Origin: Capitulum mitella
Lineage: Eukaryota; Arthropoda; Thecostraca; Pollicipedomorpha; Pollicipedidae
Assembly: GCA_030062745.1 (NCBI GenBank)
Contig: CP099848.1
Coordinates: 19,021,081 to 19,085,080, forward strand
Length of the DNA stretch: 64,000 nucleotides
Reading direction: 5' to 3'
Numbering within the stretch: position 1 is the first letter of the stretch; the number at the start of each line of letters is the position of its first letter. Positions 34,401-47,100 of the stretch are shown piece after piece. The position numbers and the translations under genes were made by a program. The notes beneath the pieces were generated by a model. It had not been told where the DNA came from, did no database searches, and saw only the letters and a list, made by a program, of their open reading frames with translations.

Positions 34401-36355
34401 CACTCACGGTGCTGGCAGATGAAGTTGAGCCGCAGATTGCAGTTGGTGTCGGACCAGAGCCAATCCTTGGTACCGTCGAACCTGGCGCAGTTCTCCTGGC
34501 CCCCAGGCAGGCTCCAGAAGCTGACGCCCAGGTCCTGGCCGTTGATCCATTTCCAGTTGCTGGGGTTCTGCGGGTCCCGCACGGCGCCCATCCAGTACTG
34601 GCCGTTCGGATCCTCCCTGGCCGAGGAGAAACCAGATTGTTAGACTGCTGACGTCACAATAGGTCTTGAGTTATCACGCTCCCATCTGCCTGTGAATTTG
34701 GAGCGTTTCCATCTGTTTGCTGAACGATAGGGAATCAGACAAATGAGTCGTGACGCAGTCACCAGAAAGATGACAGAAACCGAGGTGGATCTATGGTGAG
34801 GTATCCACGATACCCAGAATATCTATGGGCTAAGCAGTGGGAGAGTAGCTCCCAGCTGCAGCCTACCTGTGCCGCCTCCAGAGCTCCCAGCTGAGGAAGC
34901 CCTGCAGTGCCGGGTTGGTCTCGTCGATGAGCGTGCCGCCGCGACTCTGGCAGAACTCCTGCGCCTCGGGGAAGCTCTGCGGCTGCTGGTTGTAGAAGGT
35001 GTAGCACTTGCCATTGTAGGTGGCCGTGCTGCCGGGCGGCTGGTCCCGGAACTGGGGACATCTCTCGATCGGCAGCGCCTGCGGCCGAGCAGCACGTGAT
35101 GTCGCTTTACAGACCGTGGGCTGCGTGGTTAATGGCAAGAAGTCCTGTTTTTTGGGGAGGAGATAATGCACATCTTGTGGCAGTGTCGGGAATAGTTTTA
35201 AGAAACTGAAACGTCGGAGCGATGGGTAAAAGGAACTCTGAATATCCTAAATACTTTCGTATATATCTATATAGTTTACTTCGTTCAGTTACGGCACTGT
35301 GAAGCATTGAGCGCCTATCTACGTCATCTACTGAGATGCAAGTTTGCAACTGCCTGCCAGGTGGCGTTAACAGTTGTTAGATACAATCAGCGACGTCCGA
35401 AGTGGAGCTGCTCTCCATAAAAGCAGTTTCACCTGGTCAGTGTAGACAAAGGCCTCGCAGATGGAGAGCATCTGGCCGGGAGGTCCTTCCAAGTGAACGG
35501 AGATGAATGCGCCGGGCATAGGAGGGTTGCACGGCAGGAACAGTGGCCGACCCTCCTCCATGAAACCTAGCAAATGCACCAAACAGCACAATGTCAGACC
35601 GCGCAAACAAAACTGAACAAAAAGTCCGTAGTCAGATTGCTCGATCTATGAGCCTTCTTCATGCAGATAACAGTTAGGTTGGTGGTTACCAGCACAACGC
35701 GCAAGTTTACAAAGAGGATGTGGCACATCCCCTTGATAATAGGCGGTGGGCAGGAAAAAGGCCGATGGATTCCATCAGTCAATGGCTTTCCGCATCACAA
35801 CCGCAGCGCACCAACTGGAATTCACTATCGGAAACCGGTTCCGCGGAGCCATCGCGGTCCCCGTGCTCGTAGAATCCGTGACCTTCTGACCCGCACTCAA
35901 CCCACCGGTAAAGCGATTGCAGATGGGGTTGATCTTCAGATCCGGACGGTTGTTGCCAACCCGGACGACGATGGTGGCCGGGACGTTGTTCTCTGCAGCG
36001 GGACACAGAAGTGGGTCAGATCCTGGTCCAAGTGTAGGTTGCACACCCGCCAGCATTCTTCTGGGATAATTAGAGTCCAGCTCCCAGGCTGTTCGTTCTT
36101 ACCAGTTCAATGGGTAATTGGACACGCCATTAGACTTAGCCCAAAACAACAGGCTCGGCCACAAAAACACTCTCCCTCCTATCGAAGCCAACTCTTTTTC
36201 TTTCCTCCTCCCATCTCTCTTCTCGTCTCTTTATCTCTCTTTCTATCACTCTGACTGCCTCACACTCTCCCTCTCTCACCCCTTCTCTCTTTCTCTTGCT
36301 TCCTTGCCCTCCCCCTTCCCTTCTCTCTCTCCCTCTCTCTCTCCCCCTCTCCCCC

Positions 36356-36395
<40 letters not shown>

Positions 36396-39300
36396 TGGCC
36401 GGGTCTCGCCGGCTCCGCGTGGTCCGTGGAGCGGACCGCCGACCTCCGGAGCCGGTCCGGTGGCCGGCGGCCGCCGTGAGCCGGACACGGGCCCGCTCCG
36501 CCGCCTCGGCCGGTCGTAAAGCCGACCGACCGATCGGGCCGGCCGTTAACGTCACGGACACGGTGCCGGACATGATCATCGACAATCAGAGATGCACGCT
36601 ACGCAGCCCTTTAGGACCCAATTACAGCCCGGACTGGCTCACGCCACTGGTCTCCTCCGAAAGGGGAAGACGTTTGAAGAACGGGAAACATGAAGAGAAA
36701 ACGGGCCTGACAAGCTCCATCGACCTACTCCGTAATTCCAGTCATCTTTCACAGATAGAAGAGATGTTTATTAGAGATTCGGGAGATGACAAGTGAACAA
36801 ATAATAATGTAATAAATCAAACCAATGGGTCTTTCTCCACGCCACCGAAGGATCAATATGAATGGTCGAAACGGCCTTGTGCTCGGCCTTGTTTAACTGC
36901 CGCGTGAACGTGTTACAACGTAAAACGCAGGATTGCCGGAGGGCTAAACATTCATTTGCCGGACTGTTATTTAAAACATAAAAAAGTGCTGCTCCAACCA
37001 TTTCCAAAAGAGGGAGTTTTACGTTTTCATATTATACAGCGTCTTGTTCAAACAGGTATATCAAAGAAGGTAGACGCAAAAAAAGAGGAAATCGGTAACC
37101 CGATTTTGTGCCATCGACGACACGAATAGTGTCAGATGCCGAGCTGTTGACGCACAGGGACAGAGGGAGTGGAGTAGGAGGACGAAAACCGGCATGATAC
37201 TTCTTTTAGGAAGCGTTTGTGTGTTTCTTTGGTTGTGATGCTTGTTCTAAATACAAAACTATTAGAGACATAATCGACTGGCGGACCACAGGCTCATTTC
37301 ATCTGGTCAGCATCGCAATAAGGTCCCTTTCACAGCAAACAAAGCATCAGTGTGTGAAACGGAGATAAACTATCCCTGAGACGGACGTGTAAAGAACAAC
37401 GCAACATGGGTCCTGCAGTAAGCGAAAATCATTTTGGCAGTTTCTCCCAGTTCTGCCTGTCTTGCTGATGCTTTGTTCCAGCATGACAGTACCCCTAACA
37501 ACAACCATCTCAGCACCCTGGGAGAGGATATCGTCACTGATCACTGCGAACACGAGTACATCGATAAAAAGGGAAGGAACGGTAACACTCACCGCAGCAG
37601 GAGCGTCCGAAGTCGAGGCGCACCAGCTGGACCATGTAGGGCTCCAGCAGGTTGACGTACCACAGCGGCGACGTCTCCTGCTCGGTCAGGGTGCACGTTT
37701 TGGGGTTGAAGAACCCGCTGGTGCTGCCGTCCACGGCCTTCTGCGGTATGCCGCCCTGAGGCCGTGGACGACTGCATCGGCGCCTTCCCCGCCGCCACGT
37801 TGATCACTGCGGACAGACGGCTGTCGTCAGCGGAGGGAGAGGGATGGACTCGGACGCCGTCCCTGCAGGGAGCGAGTGGGTCCTTTCGCTGCGACACTGG
37901 GTTGGCTCTAAAACTAGTGCACGGTGGTGAAACGATCGCTTTAATACGTTATGACGATGTAGTACGGTGGGTGATGGTCGGGAACAGTGGTAATGGTGTA
38001 AGGATGATGAGTCGATTTTTGGGGGCAATGCCGTTCTCGTAGCGAGTGAAGACGTGTTGGTGTATTCATTCAGTACGGTGGGCAGGTGTTCTCGTAACCA
38101 TCACGCTTGCCGTGCTGTTTCCCAGCAATGCTGTCGTGCGCTCCCTTTCGCAAGCATATTTCCAGTGCGGTCTGTTCCCACCACCAGCTTGGGACAGACG
38201 CATAGCACAGCAGGCTGGTGCAGCCGGAAATGTTGCGCACCGACTGACGAACAGTTTCTGGTTTTCACCCGCTGCTTGAGCAAGACAGCATGGCGAACAT
38301 CAGAGTCCACTTCCGGTTCTGCGACAGCCTGATCTAAATTCCGCCTTTTAATGTTATGCAATACGAGCAACACACAAAGCGACCAGGCGGAACAGGCTTT
38401 TGCAGCCATCTCGTTTCGAAGCCGAATAAAAAATCCAAAACGCATATGACGTGCGATGATTTTCTACGCTGAAACCAGGATTTCGCGGCATTCAGGTTTT
38501 CCTGCATTTCACAACTGGACCTAAAGGCTTATCTAGAACTGGTATCTAATATCACGTATCCAGGACACGAATACCGCAGTGGGAAGGAGGGCCATCCCGC
38601 ATGTGAAATGCGTCCCGCCCATGGCCAAGACGACGGCGGCGCGAAACACTAGCCCTGGTTGCGGTACCGGCGGAGAGCTGTGCAGACCGCGCTCTCGCAG
38701 CTCTGAATGGGTTGCCGGGAGCAGGTGGGCACCGTTAGTGGCCAGGGTGCTGGACCGTGTCGGACAGCGTTCCCCTGAGGCCGGAGTCGACCTGACCGGC
38801 CGCTGGAGTCTCAGGGCTCAGCGTCCGACGGCGCGACGGAGCCGGATCAGCCGGCACTCTCACATCCGGCCGACGGGGCACAATGGCGACGCCGGCGACA
38901 CCGGAAAAACGCCAAATTAGCGCCGGCCACGCGCCGCGCGACCCGATTCCTTTGGACGCGCGGGCGGGAGGAGCCCGGATGCGGGTTGCAACACCTGGCG
39001 CGCGGCGGCGGCGGCGGCGGCGGCGGTGTCCTGATCGATGGCGCGGCCGGCGTCACCGCTGCGGACCACAGCCGCCGCCGGACGAGGCCCATATGGCGCC
39101 GGACCGGAGTCGGTGACGCCTGCCATATTGCGCCGACCGGCGGCCGTCACCGTTCTCACGGCTGCGGCGCGCGCGCCTCCCGAACCGTGTCAGCGCTGTG
39201 GCCGGACGGCGCCGGACGGCAGCGGCCGACGGCGGTTGTGGACGGACGATGGATGAAGTGGAAGGAGTGATGGGCTGCTGGCAAATGGGAGATGTCGTGG

Positions 39301-41094
39301 TCGATGGACTTTGGGCAGCGGATGGCGAAGACATGCTGGACAAATGGTACATAATGTTTGGGAGCTGTTTGGGAAATGCCCGATCGTGAGAAGTCGGTTG
39401 CATGTGCTGAGCCGGGAACAAGGCGGGCGGTGGACCGGAGCTGGACAGAGATGGAATCGTAAACCACGCGCAGCAGGTACGAGGCAGATCCGGAGGCTGG
39501 AGGGACGTGGACCACCAAAACAACGACAGACGCGTTCAGATCTGCGTCTCCCGGACCTGAGACAGCACTGCCCGGACTTCACACGACACTGTCAGGCCGA
39601 ATCTGAGCAGCCTCCGGCGATACCGCCAAGCTGGATCTGCTGAAACTCTGACGGCATCATCCGGCAGGATCTGACGAAACCCTGACGATATTGTCGGGCT
39701 GGACATGACAGACCTCATGCGATACCGCCCAGCTCAATTTCACGGATCTCAGACGGCACGGCCCGGCCGGACCTGACGGATCTCAGACGACTCGATCCGG
39801 CTGGATCTGACGGATCTCCCGTTCCCACGGCTGGCGGCGGCCGGAGATAACGAGCTCGGGAACAGACGCAGTCGGCCGCCGATGCCGGGATGGCCCGCTA
39901 GCCGGACTCGTCATCAGACAGACGAGCCGGCCACTCCCGCCTCGCTGCGACCGCGCCGACCCACTTACGGTCAAACAGCGACCACGCTTAGAGGAGGAGG
40001 TGTGCGCGTGCCTGTACTGGGACCATCAGTCCGCGATATGCCTCTACGTGCCGCGTTAGGGTATGATAAGCTTCGCGACGAGTCTCGGCTGTCGCTGGCT
40101 GGTGTGAGAATCCCGTTATTTTGAGGACATCGGCGTGGACGACTGACACGAAAAACCTGGATGTTTTAGATACTGACCGAAAAAGTCGGCACTAGATGAA
40201 AGTAAGATGTTCTGAATTTATTTTACTGGTAATCTGCTGGGAGTCTGAGAATGGTTATCAAAGTTCCAGTCGGCCTTCGTTTTATCTGCTCATTAAAACT
40301 ATGTCCCGGAACGAAGAGAAAAACTTGAACAAAGCTTGACGCAGACGGCAGACATGAGGTCGAGACATGAGACGGAGGCCAGACATGAACTGCAGACATG
40401 AGACGTAGACAATGCGAAGGAGATCCACAGCGCGGCCAAAGCCGGGCTTTTCCAGCGATGAATACATACAGATATAGTCGGATTAAGGAAGTGAGTAGCA
40501 TGACTGTTTACCATCCAAGCTTCAGACCAAACTTGGTGAGGATCTGACAAGGTTTGAATTTTAAGATATTAACGGGGAACGTTTTTTCCCCGAAACTGAT
40601 TGAGACTTATGTAGCCAACATTTACGGTTTACGGTATATGTTGTAGCATTTCAGCTGTCACCACCGACTCTACGAAGTACCCGACTTCATTGCATCATGA
40701 ATATATACCCAGTCAATGACTGAATGACATTTGTGTAGCACCTGTTTCACGCTGGAATCTGGGTCGCACTCGAGAGAGCTCCCCTGCCGGAACCGGGCGG
40801 AAGCGGAATTCATTCCACCGGCATTGAGGCCACTTCCACGAGATGCAGGACTTTCCCTCATGTGCAGGAAGCCGGCTTTTCCAACAAAGTGGGATACAAC
40901 AGTACCGTCTCTGGGTCCGCCCCCACGGAATGATTGTCCGGTCCGGAGACTGAGCAGGAACCCGCCTGAGTCATCTGACCGGCCATCTCTCACGGACCCC
41001 CGCTCGAGATTCCCAGTCTCCGCCTGCCTTTCCCGGCCGGCGAAAGCCGGTCCTGCCGGCAGAGCGGACTGCGGCCGGCGGCTCCGCCGGCATC

Positions 41095-41127
<33 letters not shown>

Positions 41128-44100
41128 GGCCTGCGGCTGCTGATCCGTGAAGCGGCGTCTAACAGTACCGCCGGCCGCCGCCGATGGCATCGCTTCATTA
41201 CCATGCCGCGGCCGGGCCGGCGCCGCGCCGCCGCCCGCACCGGCCGGCCGGTCAGTGGGCGCGGCCGGGGCCGGGCGCGACCTCACCAGCCGGCCGACCT
41301 TGGGGCGCCTCGAGCTGCGCCAGCCGACTGACCGCGTCTCACCCCGCCTCCTCCCACTGGCCGACTGTGCTGTGTGTTCCTTTCCGTCACCGGGACTGGA
41401 CTTCATCGACAGGCCCCGTCGCCGCATCCTTAACTGATATCCGTCCCTGGGCGCCAGATCTCAATGGGACGCTCCTCCCGCCGCGGCCAGACCGGTCAGA
41501 CGGAGTCGCCGATGGTAATGCCGACTCGCGGACGGAAAGCTTCCTCGAAGGCGTTGCAGGGCTGTGGGCTACGCCCCGATGCGTCCATTTCGAACCGCAG
41601 GCGCTTGCGAAACCGCAAAACGCGTACCGAACACCGCATAACGCACTGGAACCGGGGCGGCCGATCTTGGCTCGTTTACCGCAGCAGTGGGCCACATATC
41701 AGCCAACTTTCGGACGAAGACGGCTCGTTTTCCCAGCTCGAACTCGTCGGTGTCGGGGGCCTGCAGCGGAGAGCGGCTGCCCGCGGCGCGTCCGCAGGAC
41801 CCCGCCAGGCGCGCGCGGGTCTAGATCGGCCGTCAGGTGTGGTAAATGGGCCAGCGGCGGTCGGCGCCGGACAGCCGAGCGTGGCGTGGGCGTCACGGCC
41901 CGGACGGTGCAGCCAGAGGGCGCTCGGACGGCGCCGGACACGTTTCTGGCACACACGCAGGCGGCGTGTATTGTTATCCTAGCAAAGAGCCTGTCGCCCG
42001 GAGAAAACAGCTACACTCGCCTGGCTGCGATAACGCGGCCAGCTACACAGATGTGAATATACACAGCCGGCATAAACTGGCATCATTGACCACCAGTACG
42101 CACGTTGTACCATTTTATATCATCTTACTAGCTTTCATCGACCGAATTCCAGTCACTGTCTCGGCCATAATCGACTCATAATATACCCAAAACGGCGGAC
42201 TCTGACGGCCGTAAATCCCCGGCTGACCGGGCACGGAGCGTTTGTTTTAACGGCCAGCCGGCGGATCCCAGCGCCTAACGGTGGCCGGCCACTGCTCACG
42301 GTCCGGACCTCCGGGAGGCAGCGTTCTCTCGGCCGGCAGCCCGCCGCCGGCCGCGTCTCTGCACCGTTGTGCACGCCGCCGGCGAACGGCAGCGCACATC
42401 ACGTGCTGCACGGGCACGGTCGGTCACGGCCGAGGCGGCGTGACGGCGGGCACGCGGCCGCCGGTGAAGGCTGCCGCGGTGACACAGTGCCGCCGGCGGG
42501 TGGCGCGGTGGCGCGGGGTCGGCACTTCCGTCTGGTGGCGGCGCGGGGCGGAGGCGGCCGCGCGGCAAACAGGCGACGGCGCAGCGAGGCCTGGCAGGAC
42601 CGTGGGACCACGCCAGTCAGCGGGACATGAACCGGCGTGGCACGGTCAGATGGGGAAGCTGGCCCAGAACTGGACACGGAGGACGGCCCCGGGGAACTGT
42701 AGGACACGCCGCACGGTCATTCAGACAGACCTGGTCCACAGGCGCGAATGGTCCCTGGCAATGATTTCGTGAGCGAGGATATTCCCCACAACAGACTCGG
42801 TCAGCAGGGGACAGTTCCCGGCCTGAGTCGGTCAGCAGGGGTCGGTCCCCGCCACTGACTCGGTCAGCAGGGGACAGTCCCCGGCCTGAGTCCGGTCAGC
42901 AGGGGTCGGTCCCCGCCACTGACTCGGTCAGCAGGGGACAGTCCCCGGCCTGAGTCGGTCAGCAGGGGTCGGTCCCCGCCACTGACTCGGTCAGCAGGGG
43001 ACAGTCCCCGGCCTGAGTCGGTCAGCAGGGGTCGGTCCCCGCCACTGATCGATCAGCAGGGGACAGTCCCTGGCCTGAGTCGGTCAGCAGGGGTCGGTCC
43101 CGCCACTGACTCGGTCAGCGGGACGCGGAAGACGCTGCGGCGCCGCTCGACCGGTCCCGCCGGGTTACCTCGCCTCCGGCCGGCGGCGGACGCCCGCCTA
43201 CTGGACCGGAACAGACCGCGACTCGAAGCCGAGCCGCCTGCCCCGGCAGACCGGCCCGCCTACCACCCGTCCGACCGCCGAAACAGTGTCGGGATTCGCA
43301 GCCAGGGCTCGTCAGTCCGACGGGGGAGGACGGTCAGGCAGCGCTAAGGACGGGGCACGGCTGAGAGCCGTGCGCTGACGCTCTGGAGTGGTGATGTGAA
43401 ATGGCGCCGTGCCGGCCATTTCAGCGCGTGAAGGCGGTCACTGGATACAGGCAGTTCCACTCGCCTGCTGGGCGCTGGCCCCTCAACGCCCGCTTGCAGT
43501 ACCAAGAAGGGACTGAAAACAATACGTGTTCAACGTGCAATGATGTCGCCTTGTGCCTGCTGTTTGCTTCGTTCGATCAAAAAAGAAAGTTAAGCACGGT
43601 AAAAACCATTTCTCAAGACGCCTAGCCTAACTTACAGGAGCTTTTCAAACATGTGGGTGTGCTCTCCCTGTTCGCATCACACCAGCATTTGTTCGACCGC
43701 TCTGTCAGCATTTCTTCTTACAACTTTCACGTGAATCATGCGTCGCCTGTTCGGGCCTGATTCACCGGATATTACCGCGCCGCACCTGACCATGCCCTCC
43801 TTCTGCGCGGCCGTGCCCCGCTCAGCCAGGCAGCGGCGGCGGGCCCGGCGGCGCCGCGTCGCCGGCTGCTGTCGACGCGTCGCGCTCGTGTAGACCGGGC
43901 GCGGTGACCCAGTTCCAGCCGACTGCGACCGCCGCCGGCGCTGTCCGGGGCAGGCAGCCAGCGCGTGGGGGTCCGCCTCCTCCCCGCGGACTACTGGGGG
44001 AGGGGGATCCTCTGCTGCAGGAGGCGGCTGGAGGAACGAGCTGGGCCAGAGGACTGAGATTTATTTGTTGAAGGCTGGAAGGAACCAGCCTATATCTGAT

Positions 44101-47100
44101 TAAGGAGAGGTTCTGATCTGAGAAGTTCACATTCCGCAAAATATGAGCTTTCACGTTTTGTGTTCGCCTGATAATACAAAGGAAGGGAACCGATTCTGAG
44201 GTTTTGACCGTTACTGTAAAAGGGTCTGGTTCAAAAAAGCACAATTAAGAGCGCCGTAGGACAGAGAGGGTCCGGGTCATACATCTTCGAACTCAGGAGC
44301 TGAGACCTGACGCGGCCTGATCGAGGCCCCAATCGGCGCCTCAGCGGGCGGCCCGTGACCGACCCCGGCCAGCGGTCTCCAGCGGGCGTGACCGCCGAGA
44401 GTGGTCCCCGGTCCCGGCGGCGGGACGACACGGACCGGCCGTCCCGCCGTCTGATCGATGGTGGCGGGCTGCGATCCGCGGCATTTCCGGGACCCGCTGC
44501 CGGTCCCGCGCGGAGGCGCCGCTCGAGAGAGCAGCGCGCCGCGACACCAGGGAGCCGCGCGTCTCGAGAGGACAAACGAAACGACACCGAAAACAGCTGC
44601 GGTAATCTGGACAGACATCAGGTCTGCTGATCCTTGAACGGCCGTTCGCTCGTAAAGTAGCGGTAATTGTCGGCTCCATTTGTGCTGGCAGGCCAATTTC
44701 TATTCAACGGCGGCCACATGTCTCCGAGCTCCGCCCGGAACGCACCGAGCCGGCGTTTTTTTACTCGTCAGATGGCTGGGCCGCGGACGGAGGAGAGGAC
44801 CAGCAGATGGGCGTCCTCAGCCTACGCAGCGGTCCGCACGGCGATGATGGAGGCTAACGGTGAGTCAACAGATGCCGTGACGCCGCCGCCGAGTGCCGGG
44901 GTCACTTCAGAGCGGAGGGTCACTCGGCTACGGTCGCGTGGAAATTCCGGCCGAGTGAGCGACCGTTTGCGGGTCGGCTGATGGGCTTCGAGCGGCAAAA
45001 ACCGCTCCGGTCACGGCCGGGCCGAGCTGTCTCCTTCCGGCTCAGCCAAATGGTTAGAGGCGTTCGCGTGGACAGGCGTGATTAAATAAGAATCGGCTCG
45101 CCGTATGTTGCCGCTCCAGGAAAATTGGGCGAGGAATTCACAGAGAATAGAAGAAAAATGGCCGACTCCGGAAAGCGATCGAATCCACTTTGGGTCACGC
45201 TTCATTTCCATTACTTTTCAAACAGAAGGCACTCCCTGCTGTGCTCCCATTTTGGGGGATAATTGGAAGCAGTTTGCTGCCGCCGAAAACGGAAAACGTC
45301 GCCGTCGTTCGGCGAATCGTGCATGAATCATTCATCAGCTGCAGCCTGACTGGTGTGTTCGAGATTTCTCCTGGCGCGGGGAGGGCGGTGACACGGAACT
45401 GCCGCCGATACGCGGTCGTAGCCGTGACGTCACACCGCAGGGGCGTTGACCTCTGCAAGCGAGAAGCTTGCTAAGACTACGGCGGTTTCTCACGCAGACA
45501 TGAAGCCGCAGTAAGCAGAGCTGGCGTGAGACTTGTTCTCTTGAGAAACCGCTGTTGGCAGACGGCTTCCGGCTGGCCGCGGGGCTGAGCCAGCTCCCGG
45601 CTGGCTGCGTGTTCACGGGTGAGTGGTGGTTGTCTCCTCAAACCACAAGCGTGTCCTCGCAACGCGCGCCAATCTTCCGCATGAGGCTCTCTGCCACGCC
45701 CGGCTGGACTTGAAGCAATGAAACGAATCGAGAGACTTGATGGATTGGCGAGTTTTTGTTTTCATATCTGTCCGATCAATGAGCTCTTTTTCAGAAACAA
45801 TTGAGACAGCCGAGCCGACCAAGCGGCAATTAAGCCAAGGTGATCCGGTGGTGGTGATCGGGGAGGGGGAGGTACCAATGACCGCGCCTGGCAAACAACG
45901 ACTTTGGGGCTGGAGCAGTGAAGCCACGCACCAGCGGTCAATGGCCTAGTCATCGTTTGTCCCAGCCTGATCTGGCATTTGGGCCATCTAGGTTTCAAGT
46001 CAGTTTGCACTGAAGGAAATGCACACCAGCCCCATGAGTTCTAGGTTTTCTTCTACGTGCTGCAAACGGCGTATGAACCAGGGTATAACATTCTAAACAC
46101 GCCCACACCTGACTGCTAGGAAGCACCATCCTCAGAAAAACAAACTCGTGCCCCTCCGCGTCCTGCCCCTGGGGCCGCCGCCGCTCGGCTCCGGCCTTGC
46201 CCGGGCCGCCGAGGTCGGCCCGCATCGCCGCCGGCGCCGGCACGTCGCCGGCACGTCTCCGAGGGCACGGTCAAGGTTCCAGCCTTCAGCCGGCCGCGCC
46301 GCCCGGCCCGGCTGCCAGCCGCACGGACGCCGGCCGGCGCGCGCAGGCTAACGGTGCCCCGGCCGCCGGCGCCGGCGCCGCCCGGCAGGCGCTGCCGCTG
46401 CTGCTGGAGTCGCCGCGGGCCGGCCAGCACGCGGCCGAGATGGCTATCTTAATGGAGCTAGGAGCAAAGATAAGGCCTCAGCGAGGAAGTCGGTGGGCAC
46501 TGGGTGGCATGCAGGAGTTGCGCGGGGGATTTCAGAAAGCTGGGCGCTGATGGGATTAGCGGTTTGACGAAAAGACGATGGGATGGCCGCGTGATACGAA
46601 CATCTGTGGGGATGGATTGTTATGAGACTTCCCGGATCACATTTATTGACCACTTTGTAATGAAGAGAGCTAAATGGTTGTAACGGGACCGCTGCCTTCA
46701 GACAAGAAGACGGATAACTGTTGTTTGGAAACGGCGGCTTTTCGTTCCTGCTTTACCTGAGGAATTATCGCTGCCGGAAGCGGAATTCCTTTCGTGACAA
46801 GCCAAAGCCAATTTTCAAGCCATTTCTTCCGGAGACTGCATTCAGCACCTAGCTGCGGCAGCGATGACTGCACTTCGTCACAAAACAGTATCCTTTGCGT
46901 TAGAAAGCCTGGCTGAGGGAAATCGGAGCAGAATCGCCGAACCTTTCGCCTCCAAGAAGCCTGCGCGAAACGGCCTCATCCTCAGATGACTGTCACGGGC
47001 ACCCGAAGGACCTCAGCTGAGTGGGGAACGGCGGCGCCGGTCGGCACGCGTCGCTGGCTAAGTGTCACCGCGCCCCGACGGCCGTCCATTAACGGCGTCC

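Noticed and set aside
35897..35901. Alternative donor for exon 4 (gttgag) four bases downstream
   Set aside because: It would leave the wrong phase for exon 5; the gtgggt donor gives the conserved NRFTGF junction.
41184..42056. 290-codon plus-strand open frame in receptor intron 2
   Set aside because: It lies in about 65-70% GC DNA where stops are rare on all frames. The translation is Arg/Ala/Pro-rich without domains, other frames are equally open, and it lies antisense within an intron.
42794..43122. CRISPR array
   Set aside because: Repeat units are continuous with no unique spacers, and the context is a eukaryotic intron.
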